From contig NZ_CP121659.1 of assembly GCF_029714365.1 (NCBI RefSeq), positions 2,170,001-2,234,000 on the forward strand: a DNA stretch of 64,000 nt, read 5' to 3'. Position 1 is the first letter of the stretch; each line of letters begins with the position of its first letter. Below the pieces are notes generated by a model, which was not told where the DNA came from, searched no databases, and was given only the letters and a program-made list of their open reading frames with translations. Made by a program: the position numbers and the translations under genes. The DNA is from Sinorhizobium terangae. GTDB lineage: Bacteria; Pseudomonadota; Alphaproteobacteria; Rhizobiales; Rhizobiaceae. Positions 53,599 to 61,900 of this stretch are shown here, one piece after another.

Positions 53599-54015
53599 AT
53601 GTCCGAAACCACACTCGTCTTCGTCTTCGGCACGTTGAAGAGAGGCTTTCCCCTACACGGACGAGGCCTCGCTCGGGCACATTTTGTCGGGTTTTATCGG
53701 ACAGCACGGAAATATCCGATGCTGATTGCCGGACCATGGTTCGCTCCAATGATGCTGGACGAACCAGGCGAGGGTCACCGTGTTAGGGGCGAGCTTTATG
53801 AGGTCGATCCCGACATGCTCGCCCGGATTGACCGGTTGGAGGCGGTAGGCCGGACGGGCAATTTTCGAAAGCAAATTCGCATTATGCCTGAGAGATTTGG
53901 GCCGAGCTGCGACGCATTTACCTACTTCAAAGCCAGGTTTTTGGCTTCCCCTGCCCACACCGAATATCTCGCTTCCTACAGCGACAGGCGTTTCGTCCCG
54001 CCGTGGCGGCGCTGA
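53599..54015 (+). CDS. Gamma-glutamylcyclotransferase-like protein
   Basis: 138 residues. N-terminal VFVFGTLKRGFPLHGRGL is the AIG2/GGCT nucleotide- or substrate-loop motif, and GEGHRVRGELYEVDPDMLARIDRLE contains the conserved catalytic Glu region. Known relatives cleave gamma-glutamyl amino acids or gamma-glutamylamines to 5-oxoproline. It is convergent with the small-protein operon at 54018. Confidence 0.88.
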   Translation: MSETTLVFVFGTLKRGFPLHGRGLARAHFVGFYRTARKYPMLIAGPWFAPMMLDEPGEGHRVRGELYEVDPDMLARIDRLEAVGRTGNFRKQIRIMPERFGPSCDAFTYFKARFLASPAHTEYLASYSDRRFVPPWRR

Positions 54016-54017
54016 GG

Positions 54018-54275
54018 CTATTTCCTCCCGCGTCCCTGATCGTCCGACTCGGCACGCTCTTTCGCCGGACGCCGGTTTGCGGCGTGATCCTGGTATTGTT
54101 CGTTTCTCACCGCTCTTTCATCGAGACCGCGCGTATCGGAATGCTGCGCCTTGTCCCGATTGGAAAGAACGTCGTTCTCACCAAGAACACCACCTTTTAC
54201 TTCAGTCTGTGCGCCGCTGCCTGAGCCCTTGCCTTTGTCCGGCTTTCCGACATGCTTGCGACTGGCGTGAGCCAT
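54018..54275 (-). CDS. Small hydrophilic, probably disordered stress protein
   Basis: 85 residues, almost without hydrophobic residues (KPDKGKGSGSGAQTEVKGGV, AQHSDTRGLDERAVRNEQYQ). GGAGACGGACC precedes ATG 54275. It is the third of three similar small genes in tandem on the minus strand downstream of an EcfG/RpoE2-type promoter. Such proteins are common in rhizobial general-stress regulons; molecular role unknown. Confidence 0.65.
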   Translation of the reverse strand: MAHASRKHVGKPDKGKGSGSGAQTEVKGGVLGENDVLSNRDKAQHSDTRGLDERAVRNEQYQDHAANRRPAKERAESDDQGRGRK

Positions 54276-54322
54276 GGTCCGTCTCCTTTCATTATCTGGG
54301 ATGGCCGTGAAGGGTTTTCGCT

Positions 54323-54565
54323 TCAGCTCTTTGAACTCTGGTGGTGCCTGCTTTCCTGGTTCTTTCCGCGTGTCATGCTGCGGTCGTCTTCCTCGCGCGC
54401 ATCGCTATGCTCGGTGTCAAGGCTGTCACCTTTTCGATAGGCTTTTCTCAGCGCCTTGGAGCGGTGTAGTTCCGCCTCGGCATCGAAATCCTTGCTCGCG
54501 TTGGACGTATCCTCGCGGCGCTGAAGCACGCGCTGTTGCTGTTCATGCGTCTTCCTGCCGACCAT
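54323..54565 (-). CDS. Small hydrophilic charged protein
   Basis: 80 residues, Arg/Lys/Asp/Glu/Ser-rich (KTHEQQQRVLQRREDTSNAS, ALRKAYRKGDSLDTEHSDAR). GGAGGAAAGCCA precedes ATG 54565. It lies 11 bases after the upstream small gene and 47 bases before the next, so it is cotranscribed. Predicted disordered; function unknown. Confidence 0.65.
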   Translation of the reverse strand: MVGRKTHEQQQRVLQRREDTSNASKDFDAEAELHRSKALRKAYRKGDSLDTEHSDAREEDDRSMTRGKNQESRHHQSSKS

Positions 54566-54576
54566 TGGCTTTCCTC

Positions 54577-54783
54577 CTATTTGTTCGTCCGACCGCGCTG
54601 GCGCGGGTTCGCCCCGCCCTGCGTGGTCGTGTCGTTCGCGACGTCGCCTTCTATGGTGTTGCCGCGCTTCAGCATCTCATAATCGGACGGTCCCCGGATG
54701 CCCTTGCTCCGGCCGATGCCGGGGTCCTGCTTGAGATCCTTGTCGTTGGGGTGCCGTGTCTTCGGGTGCTTGGAAGATGTCAT
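54577..54783 (-). CDS. Small hydrophilic protein, first of the stress-type operon
   Basis: 68 residues from ATG 54783, behind GGAAGGAAG. Sequence KHPKTRHPNDKDLKQDPGIG ... GPSDYEMLKRGNTIEGDVAN is polar and probably disordered. It starts about 72 bases downstream of a GGAAC-N17-GTT promoter on the same strand, so it is likely part of the general stress response. Confidence 0.65.
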   Translation of the reverse strand: MTSSKHPKTRHPNDKDLKQDPGIGRSKGIRGPSDYEMLKRGNTIEGDVANDTTTQGGANPRQRGRTNK

Positions 54784-54854
54784 CGGACTTCCTTCCATTT
54801 CTGCTGGCCGCGCCCAGGTACACCTTGGTCGGCGCCCGGGCATCTCCCTTGGCT

Positions 54855-54879
54855 AACCCGGCGCGCTCGCGATTGTTCC
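54855..54879 (-). promoter_or_regulatory. EcfG/RpoE2-type general-stress promoter (minus strand)
   Basis: On the minus strand GGAAC (54879-54875), 17 bases, GTT (54857-54855), i.e. GGAAC-N18-TT. This matches the alphaproteobacterial EcfG/RpoE2 consensus (GGAAC, 18-19 bases, TT). It drives the three small hydrophilic genes. Confidence 0.7.
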
Positions 54880-54929
54880 GAGGTCGACCGCATAGGAGTA
54901 CGTCGGTCGCGCTTTTCTCGGCGGACGAC

Positions 54930-54954
54930 GAAACAAATGCAGCCGCCTGGGGTT
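54930..54954 (+). promoter_or_regulatory. EcfG/RpoE2-type promoter candidate (plus strand)
   Basis: GAAAC (54930-54934), 17 bases, GTT (54952-54954): the same spacing as the divergent promoter with one mismatch in the -35 box. It precedes the DUF2267 gene by 50 bases. Confidence 0.5.
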
Positions 54955-55004
54955 AGTCCTTTTGAGATCGATATTGAAGTTCGACCGACAAGAGAGGTGT
55001 GACC

Positions 55005-55457
55005 ATGAGTGCGACAGGCCTCGATGTTTTCGACAAGACCCTGCAAACCACCAATATCTGGCTCGGCGAAATCATGGAGCATCACGGCCCGGACCGGAAA
55101 GTGGCGTGGCACATATTGAGTGTTGTGCTGCGGACGCTGCGCGACAAGCTTCCTCCCGAGGTGGCCGCGCACCTTGGCGCGGAACTGCCTCTGCTCGTGC
55201 GGGGCGCCTATTACGACCAATACCGTCCCAACCATCGCCCCGAAAAGGCGACGCGGTCGCTCGACGACTTTCTCGAGTGCGTCGCGGACGGAATGAAACC
55301 CGGCCGCCCGGTCAATCCTGCTGAAGCCACCAAATCGGTGTTTCAGGTTCTTGCACGGCATGTCGACCTCGGCCAATCGGCAAAGGTGCGCGATACCTTA
55401 TCGAAGGAAATCCGCGCCTTGTGGCCCGACAGCGTCGGCACCAAGGAAGACACATAA
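55005..55457 (+). CDS. DUF2267 protein
   Basis: 150 residues from ATG 55005, behind AGAGAGG. The family pattern is NIWLGEIMEHHGPDRKVAWH, then LRDKLPPEVAAHLGAELPLL, VRGAYYDQYRP and a second half with LARHVDLGQSAKVRDTLSKE. DUF2267 proteins are small, helical, often seen in general-stress regulons; function unknown. It is divergent from the small hydrophilic gene operon and shares its promoter type. Confidence 0.85.
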   Translation: MSATGLDVFDKTLQTTNIWLGEIMEHHGPDRKVAWHILSVVLRTLRDKLPPEVAAHLGAELPLLVRGAYYDQYRPNHRPEKATRSLDDFLECVADGMKPGRPVNPAEATKSVFQVLARHVDLGQSAKVRDTLSKEIRALWPDSVGTKEDT

Positions 55458-55503
55458 CACCGTCCGGACTGTCTCCGCCCTTCGACCCGCATGCGGCAGC
55501 ACA

Positions 55504-55602
55504 CTACACCGCCGCGCATCTTGTCAGACACGCTACGGACGCAGCAGCACTTTAAATTGCTGCATGTTTTTGGCCTCGGATGCGATTCAAGGAAACATGC
55601 AG
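55504..55602. repeat. Dispersed palindromic intergenic repeat, copy C
   Basis: Shares CTACA-CGCCGCGC, TCTTGTCAGAC and GCAGCACTTTAAATTGCTGC with copy A (12643-12742). The core is a GCAGCA/TGCTGC stem and the right part a GCATGTTT...AAACATGC stem. It lies between the DUF2267 and DUF2853 genes, which converge. Confidence 0.75.
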
Positions 55603-55699
55603 GAGTGATCCCGGACTGCACGGCCGGGGTCGCTGAGTGACGGCGATCTTTGCGGGTCTGAAAGCCGTGCCTTCCCGAATCCGGGAGATCTGCGGTGGA

Positions 55700-56008
55700 T
55701 CAGAGCGCCTGGAGCTTGCCGAGGTTCTTGGCTACCAGATAGTAGAACGTCACGCGCGACTTCGAGCGGTCGTCCGCCATCGCCTTGGCCGTGGCTGCGA
55801 TTGCTGCATCCGCATCCGCGCCGCCGACGCCGAGCTTCTTCTCGCACCACTTTTCCTTGACGCGCTCGAGTTCCTTCGGGTCGGAGGCCGAAACGAGGGC
55901 GGAGTCCTTGTTGCGAAGGGCGATGCCGAGATGGCGCACGATCTTGTTGACAACTGCTTCGTCGGCGCCGCTGTCGTATTTCTGCACGTCTGCGAGATAG
56001 TCAGTCAT
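55700..56008 (-). CDS. DUF2853 protein
   Basis: 102 residues from ATG 56008, behind GGAGGCATC. The sequence YLADVQKYDSGADEAVVNKI with RHLGIALRNKDSALVSASDP and KWCEKKLG is the DUF2853 pattern, a small helical alphaproteobacterial family with no assigned function. It stands alone. Confidence 0.85.
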   Translation of the reverse strand: MTDYLADVQKYDSGADEAVVNKIVRHLGIALRNKDSALVSASDPKELERVKEKWCEKKLGVGGADADAAIAATAKAMADDRSKSRVTFYYLVAKNLGKLQAL

Positions 56009-56197
56009 GATGCCTCCACTTTGCACTTGCTCCCATGCTGCCGCCCTCCTCGCGAAACGCGTGCAGCCGCAGGAGTTTTTCACGCTCATCGGGTAAGTCA
56101 AGGCGTTTCCGTGCGCGCGGCACACTGGATAATATATCCGTCACATTTCGCTTGACCGCCCCTTTTCTTGGGCGGCGGAAACACCTATATCACGTGT

Positions 56198-56522
56198 GCC
56201 GTCTTCGGGCGGCTATGGCAATAAACGGGCGATGAAATAAACCCATTGGACCCGGGGGCGGTACCCGGCGCCTCCACCAAAAACCGGCCTGGAAATGCGG
56301 ACCGGCTTTTGATGGGGGCGAAATAGGATCGACAAGGGCGTAAAGATCGACTTTTTGCTCGGCATTGTACCACCGTTATCGGGCTAAACTTATAGTTGCA
56401 AACGACAACTATGCTGAAGCACGTCTCGCTGCCTAACGGCGGTGCGGCACTTCAAATCAAGCCCTTCCGGGTAGCACCGTAAGGCGGGGTCCGAAGGCAC
56501 CTGGCAACAGAAGCCTTCACCT
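56198..56522 (+). ncRNA. ssrA: Two-piece (circularly permuted) tmRNA
   Basis: The acceptor part comes first, with GGACCCGGGGGCGGTACCCG and the 3' end CGCCTCCACCA (CCA at 56277-56279). A processed linker (56280-56313) follows, then the coding part from GGGGGCGAAATAGG (56314), whose GGGGGCG pairs with CGCCTCC of the acceptor end. The tag frame 56398-56436 reads ANDNYAEARLAA-stop. Permuted order is the alphaproteobacterial form. It rescues stalled ribosomes and tags the product for ClpXP. The outer ends are approximate. Confidence 0.93.
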
Positions 56523-56684
56523 TCTCCCCTGTCGCGAAATGGTCTATAGATGCTTGATAATTGACTCGTCATAAGCGGACGGGGCAAAGGAGTGTCCGTA
56601 GAGCGCTGCACGCCGCTTTGGCGCGCAAGGTCGCTGCGGCGCTTTAACATGCAGCAGTTGAGTTCGAAGGAAGACGGGGATCAT

Positions 56685-57197
56685 ATGGGCCAGGACCACA
56701 TACGCTACGACATTCTGGCGCAGGACGCGCTTCGAGGCGTCATTCGCAAGGTGCTGGCCGAAGTCGCAGCCACGGGTCATTTGCCCGGCGATCACCACTT
56801 CTTCATCACGTTTCTGACCGGCGCCCCCGGCGTGCGCATCTCGCAGCACCTGAAGGCGAAGTACCCCGAGCAGATGACAATCGTCGTGCAGCATCAGTTC
56901 TGGGACCTGAAGGTCACCGAGGCGGCTTTCGAGATCGGCCTTTCCTTCTCCGACACGCCGGAGAAACTGGTGATCCCCTTCAACGCCGTCCGGGGCTTCT
57001 ACGACCCGTCGGTCAATTTCGAGCTGGAGTTCGACGTTGCCGCCAGCGAGGAGGAAGAGGATTCGGCAGAGATCACCGCTTACCCGGCCGGCGAAGATGG
57101 CGACGAACCTGCCGAAAAGAGCGCGGAAAAATCGGGCGAACCGAAAAATGGCGGTGGCTCGGTCGTCTCGCTCGACGCGTTCCGCAAGAAGAACTGA
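56685..57197 (+). CDS. sspB: SspB-type ClpXP adaptor for ssrA-tagged proteins
   Basis: 170 residues from ATG 56685. The fold pattern IRYDILAQDALRGVIRKVLA, HHFFITFLTGAPGVRISQHL, MTIVVQHQFWDLKV and VIPFNAVRGFYDPSVNFEL is alphaproteobacterial SspB. The acidic tail (ASEEEEDSAE) is followed by a short C-terminal module (GGSVVSLDAFRKKN) that probably contacts ClpX. It delivers tmRNA-tagged proteins to ClpXP, and here it sits directly downstream of the tmRNA gene. Confidence 0.92.
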   Translation: MGQDHIRYDILAQDALRGVIRKVLAEVAATGHLPGDHHFFITFLTGAPGVRISQHLKAKYPEQMTIVVQHQFWDLKVTEAAFEIGLSFSDTPEKLVIPFNAVRGFYDPSVNFELEFDVAASEEEEDSAEITAYPAGEDGDEPAEKSAEKSGEPKNGGGSVVSLDAFRKKN

Positions 57198-57213
57198 ACG
57201 ATATGGAGGCGTG

Positions 57214-57435
57214 ATGGCCGGCGACGTCGTCAACCTGCGCCAGTTCCGCAAGAAGCAGGCCCGCACGGAAAAAGAAAGGCAGGCCGAGCAGAACCGCATC
57301 TCCTTCGGCCGCACCAAGGCGGAGAAGTCGCTTACCCGCGCCCTGAACGAGAAAGCTTCCAAGACGCTTGACCAGGGCCGGCTGGCAACGCCCGCACACT
57401 CAGCGGACGGTGCCCCAGACGGGGAGAAGGCGTGA
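57214..57435 (+). CDS. DUF4169 small basic protein
   Basis: 73 residues from ATG 57214, behind GGAGG. Sequence DVVNLRQFRKKQARTEKERQ followed by NRISFGRTKAEK is the DUF4169 pattern, a small charged helical protein of alphaproteobacteria. It follows sspB by 16 bases, so it is likely cotranscribed. Function unknown. Its N-terminal VVNLRQFRKK resembles the C-terminal VVSLDAFRKK of SspB. Confidence 0.85.
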   Translation: MAGDVVNLRQFRKKQARTEKERQAEQNRISFGRTKAEKSLTRALNEKASKTLDQGRLATPAHSADGAPDGEKA

Positions 57436-57535
57436 CAAGCCGCGTCGTCTGCAATCCCGAAAAACGATTCCGCCACCAAGATTTGCGCCAGGTTCCGGAA
57501 TCGGACTGCCAACGCCTTGAATCGGCTTGTGAGCG

Positions 57536-57769
57536 ATGACGATCGTCAAGCACTCTGCCACTCTGCACGGCCATCGAACGAGTATCACGCTCGAAGAGCC
57601 GTTCTGGCAGGAACTGAAATCTATCGCGCAAAGCCGTGCCATGCCGCTCGCCCGGCTGATCGCCGAAGTCGACGACGGGCGCAACCCTGACGGAAACCTC
57701 TCCTCGGCGCTGCGCGTCTACGTTCTCGCCTGGGTAAAATCACACGCCAGCGCAACCGAAACGCCCTGA
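57536..57769 (+). CDS. Ribbon-helix-helix protein (RHH_4 type)
   Basis: 77 residues. Opening strand SATLHGHRTSITLEEPFWQE, then helices KSIAQSRAMPLARLIAEVDD and LSSALRVYVLAWV, as in the RHH_4 family of small putative DNA-binding or arylsulfate-sulfotransferase-associated proteins in rhizobia. It is the third gene of the sspB-DUF4169-RHH group; target unknown. Confidence 0.8.
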   Translation: MTIVKHSATLHGHRTSITLEEPFWQELKSIAQSRAMPLARLIAEVDDGRNPDGNLSSALRVYVLAWVKSHASATETP

Positions 57770-57872
57770 GGTCGCAACCGCGCCGTGCCTCTTGTAAAAA
57801 CGCACAACAATCGCCGCATCGTGCTGAGTTGGTGAATGTTGTTTCGATGAAGCGGCGGTCCACGCCTGGAAG

Positions 57873-58742
57873 TCAGCGTCCTGCCAACCGCGATGCCTGG
57901 CTGTCGATTATCGTGTCGACCCCATCTGCCTGGAGTACCGCGAAACCGCGGCGCAATTGCTCGGCCATGGCGCGTATGTCGCGGGGCGAGTGCTCCATCA
58001 TCGAAACGCAGTTCCGCCCCGCTCCCTTGGCGAGATAGAGCTGGTCGTCGGCGATCCTGAAAATGTCCTCGTACACTGCCGGATAGGTGAAGAGGGCAAT
58101 TCCGATGCTGACGGTAACCGCATCCGCACGGCCGCCTTCCCGCCCCCGATCCTCGGCGACTTCGAGGCGGATGCGCTCCGCCAGTGCACCGGTCGCAGTC
58201 GCATCGGTCGACCGCACGAAAGCAGCGAATTCTTCACCACCGAGCCGCCCCACCACACCCGCTTCGCCTACCGCATCGCGCAGTACCGCCGCGATCGCGA
58301 CGAGCGCCGCATCTCCGGCAAGGTGCCCGTGGCAATCGTTGATCTTCTTGAAATGATCGGCATCGAGGATCAGCAGCGCCGATGTACACGGAAATGGCGC
58401 GAGGTTCTGTTTCGCGAAGAAATCGATGACATCGGCCGTGAAAGCGCCCCGGTTCAGACAGCCCGTCAGCCCGTCATAGCGGCTCGCCTGGATAAGCAGC
58501 CGGTTGGTCAGTGCCAGTTGCTGTATCTTGACGCCGATCAAGGCAAAGAGCGGCACACCAAGAAGCACGGGAATGTAGAAGGCGAGGCTGAGTGTGGTGG
58601 CCAAGACCTCCGCGCCGAAGTGGGCCGTGCAACAATAGGTGATGAGCATCGCGATCGCCGTGCAGCCGGCGGTGCCACCGAGGGTACAGTTCCCGATCCA
58701 GATGACTGCGCGGCGATCTAGCCCCGGCCCAAGCGATTTCAT
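57873..58742 (-). CDS. Membrane diguanylate cyclase (GGDEF domain)
   Basis: 289 residues. Two hydrophobic segments (about 14-38 and 50-74) precede a GGDEF domain with the active-site form GGEEF (168-172) and LILDADHFKKINDCHGHLAG. There is no clear RxxD inhibitory site just before GGEEF, so product inhibition may be absent. It makes cyclic-di-GMP from GTP; no sensor domain beyond the membrane region is visible. Confidence 0.9.
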   Translation of the reverse strand: MKSLGPGLDRRAVIWIGNCTLGGTAGCTAIAMLITYCCTAHFGAEVLATTLSLAFYIPVLLGVPLFALIGVKIQQLALTNRLLIQASRYDGLTGCLNRGAFTADVIDFFAKQNLAPFPCTSALLILDADHFKKINDCHGHLAGDAALVAIAAVLRDAVGEAGVVGRLGGEEFAAFVRSTDATATGALAERIRLEVAEDRGREGGRADAVTVSIGIALFTYPAVYEDIFRIADDQLYLAKGAGRNCVSMMEHSPRDIRAMAEQLRRGFAVLQADGVDTIIDSQASRLAGR

Positions 58743-58847
58743 TTCGCAACCCCAATTGTAGGCGCATTGTGCCTGAGGGATGCTAATGCGACTTCAAATG
58801 GACCAGTAAAATTCTAGGGGTTTTGACTGTTTCGGCGCCGAGCCGGA

Positions 58848-58936
58848 GGAAAACCGCCTCGCACTTTTCCTCATCCCAACTTGCCTGTTTGTCGCGGGAT
58901 GCGGGCGGAAAACCGCTTAGCACTTTTCCTCATCCC
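58848..58936. repeat. Pair of 30-bp direct repeats downstream of the AsmA-like gene
   Basis: GGAAAACCGC-T-GCACTTTT followed by CCTCATCCC occurs at 58848-58877 and again at 58907-58936 with two mismatches. The second copy ends two bases before the AsmA-like gene stop. Related fragments appear near 51365-51390. Probably part of a rhizobial intergenic repeat family. Confidence 0.65.
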
Positions 58937-58938
58937 GC

Positions 58939-61900
58939 TTATTGCACAGTGATGTCTGGCAGCATGTCGAAGTTCAGCGTCGGGCCGGCGTTTTCACCGG
59001 CCGCGTTGCCGCCGGACAGTGGATGGACATTTTGCGGGGGCGGGGGCGGTGCTGCGGGACTCCGCGGCGGGAGTTGCCGCAAGCGCAGGCGCAGTTCCTC
59101 GGCGGCGCGCCGTTCGGCCGCCGCGCGCGCCTCCGCCTCAGCTTTCATCCGCGCCGCCTCTGCGGCCGCGGCCTGGCGGTGGCGTTCCTCGGCGATTGCC
59201 CTCAGGCGCGCAACCTCGCGTTCGGCCGCGCGCGCCTTGTAAAGCGCCACTTCGCGGCGAAGCCGCTGCTTCTCAAGCACATTCGACTGCAGCGTTTCCA
59301 CACGCCGCCGCTCGCGCTCGAAGGCCCTCAGCGACAGGAAATTCGAAAGGTCAGTGACGTCCACCGATACATCCGGTGCGTGCAGGGGTCCGCCAAAGCC
59401 GAGGCGTACGCGCGGCTCCGCACCAGCAAGCGCCTCTTCGCCCGGCCGGAACGTCAGGTCGATCACGCCATTCATGTGTTGTTCGGCAAGGTCGAACGCC
59501 GCTTCGCCGGTGAACGCGGCATTGCCATCGCCGGCTGTAACGCTCTGCGCCCTGGCGGTGCCGCCGGCAACGCTGAAAGGCACCTTGATTGCACCGACGA
59601 CCGACTGACCGGTAAAGAGCACTTGTTCTGCTGCCTTGCGGATCGCGTCCGGCGAAATCTCCGTCTTCATGGCATCAGCGGCCGCCATCAGCGGCGACAG
59701 CGCCGCCGTGTTGATGCCGTTGAGCGTGACGCCGTTGAAGATCGCCGTTCCCGATCCGCTCGCCGAATGTGCCATCGCCCGGGGCGTCGCGCCTGAAGCC
59801 TCCATCGCTAAAGCCAGATCGAACCGGCCGGTCGCCACCGGACCGCCTTCGCGTGCCCACCCGGCAGCCGCAAGATCGCCGCCCTTGAGATCGAAGCGCG
59901 AGCGCAGGAAGCCCGAGCCGTTGGCATTGCCGACCTGCAGCCGCCCCTCGAGCTTGCCCCCGAGCCAATCACCGGTGGCGTCACTCAGCGCAAGCTCGTC
60001 GCCCTTCCATTCGAGTTTGCCGGCGAAGCCGGTAACAGGACCGTAGACACCCGGCCAGAAGCGCTTCGCCGTGACGTTCAACGCGACGTCGAATCCTGTC
60101 CAGGCCGGCTGCGCGACCGGCGCCATCGATAATCCGCCGATCGACGCGTCCTCGAATTGCCCGAGGATCCCCTCGCCGAGCCAGCCGAGGTCGAGCGTGT
60201 CGAGCGCCAACTCGCCGACGGCCTTGCCGGCGGTCTTGCGGTCGATCGCGAGAGCGCCGGAAAAGACATTCTGGTCGACCTTGCCTTCGATCGCCGAGAG
60301 CGCGACTTTTTCGGCATCGGTTGTGATGTCGGTCGACAGCGTCACCGGTAGTCCGCTGCCCATCTGCGGCAGCCCGATTCCCTGGAGAAGCAGAAACGGC
60401 TCCAGATCTTGCGTCTGCAGCGTCAGCTTCGCCTGCCCTTCAAGATAGTGGTCCCGGGCAAGATCGACGTCACCCTTGGCGGCGAGCGACGTTTTCTCGG
60501 TGGTGAAGGTCAGCGTGCCGTTCGCCTTGGAACCTTCCGTGCTCTGCAGCTTGACTGCCAGGATGCCGTTGGGATCCGCGTCGAACGGCAGCGGATCGAA
60601 GCCCGCCTGTCCGACGAGGACGACCGTCTGCGGATTTTCGAGCGTCGCCTCCAGCAGCATGCCCTTGCCGGTGAGCGCCTGGGCGACATCGGGCGCCTGG
60701 TAGCTTGCGGCAATCTTGCTGCCATTGGCGGTGCCGATCACCCCGAAGGTAACTGGTGCACTGCCTTCGTTGCTGCCGGCCGTCAGCGTCACGTCCAAGG
60801 CAGCGTCGGAATAGTAGGGGCCGGCCTTGATGAGCCGTTGCAGCGCCGGATGGGCGACTGTATGTCGGCCGATCATTTCGAGGACGGGCGTCAGATCCTT
60901 GGCGGCGAGCTTCATCTTCGCCGAAAGCACCGGCTGGTCGAGGCCGCCGCTCATCCGGCCGGAGAGGGCAAGCTGGGCGCCCGAAAGCGAGCCGATCGCT
61001 ACCCGCTCGGCCTGCAATTGGCCGTTCTTGAGCGTCAGCACCGCCTGCACATCACGCGCCTCCTCACCGAAAGCGGAAAATGCATCGGCGGAAAGATCGG
61101 CGGCGATCGCATGCTGCAGCAGCGTCCCGGTCGAGGCATCGCCGGCGACGAGACCGGCCAATGCCTGCAGCGCCTCCAGGTCGATGCGGTTGCCCTTGAG
61201 CTGCAGCGACAGGCTCGGCTGCTGCTCCGCGAAGGACTGGCGTTCGATCCGCCCCCGAAGCGTCGCAGGACCCGCCGCCACCTCAAGGCTCTCGAACTGC
61301 TGCAACGTGTCCGTCAGGTTGACAGTCGCGGCAAATCCGGCCGTCTTCAGCTTGCGGATCGCCGGGTCCACGGACCCGGCCAGCCAGTTCGCCAATCCCG
61401 AAGGCTGGTTAGAGGCGACCAGGATGTCGCCCCGGAAGGCACGCTGCTCCTTGAGGTTCAGCCGCCCGCTGGCCTCCATTTGCGTTCGGCCGGGTAGCAG
61501 CGCCACGGCATTCTCAACGATCCAGCCGGCGCCGTCGGGCCTGACATCGAGCCGCACGTCCCGAACCGTCGTGTCGCCGATCACGATCGCCGGCAGCTTT
61601 AGGCTGGCGCGTCCCGGCACCTGCGGGATGGGTATGTCGGCGGCGATCGCCAGCATCGCCTCGATCCGCTGGCGCAGCGAAATTGCGGGGTCGCGGCCGG
61701 TCTTGCCGCTTCGGCCGGAATTGCCGATGCGGCTGACGTCGATCTGCTGGCCATCGGCAATCAGCAGGAATTTCTGGTCCTTGCCGGTGTCGAGGGTCGC
61801 CTCCCCGGTGACGACATAGGGATCGTCCGGCGGGCCGGCCTCGAAGCGGTATTCCGGGACACGGATGCTCTCGTTGGTGAGCTGGAATTCGCCGTTGATG

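Noticed and set aside
56185..56373. A minus-strand frame over the acceptor part of the tmRNA
   Set aside because: The sequence is fully explained by the permuted ssrA gene.
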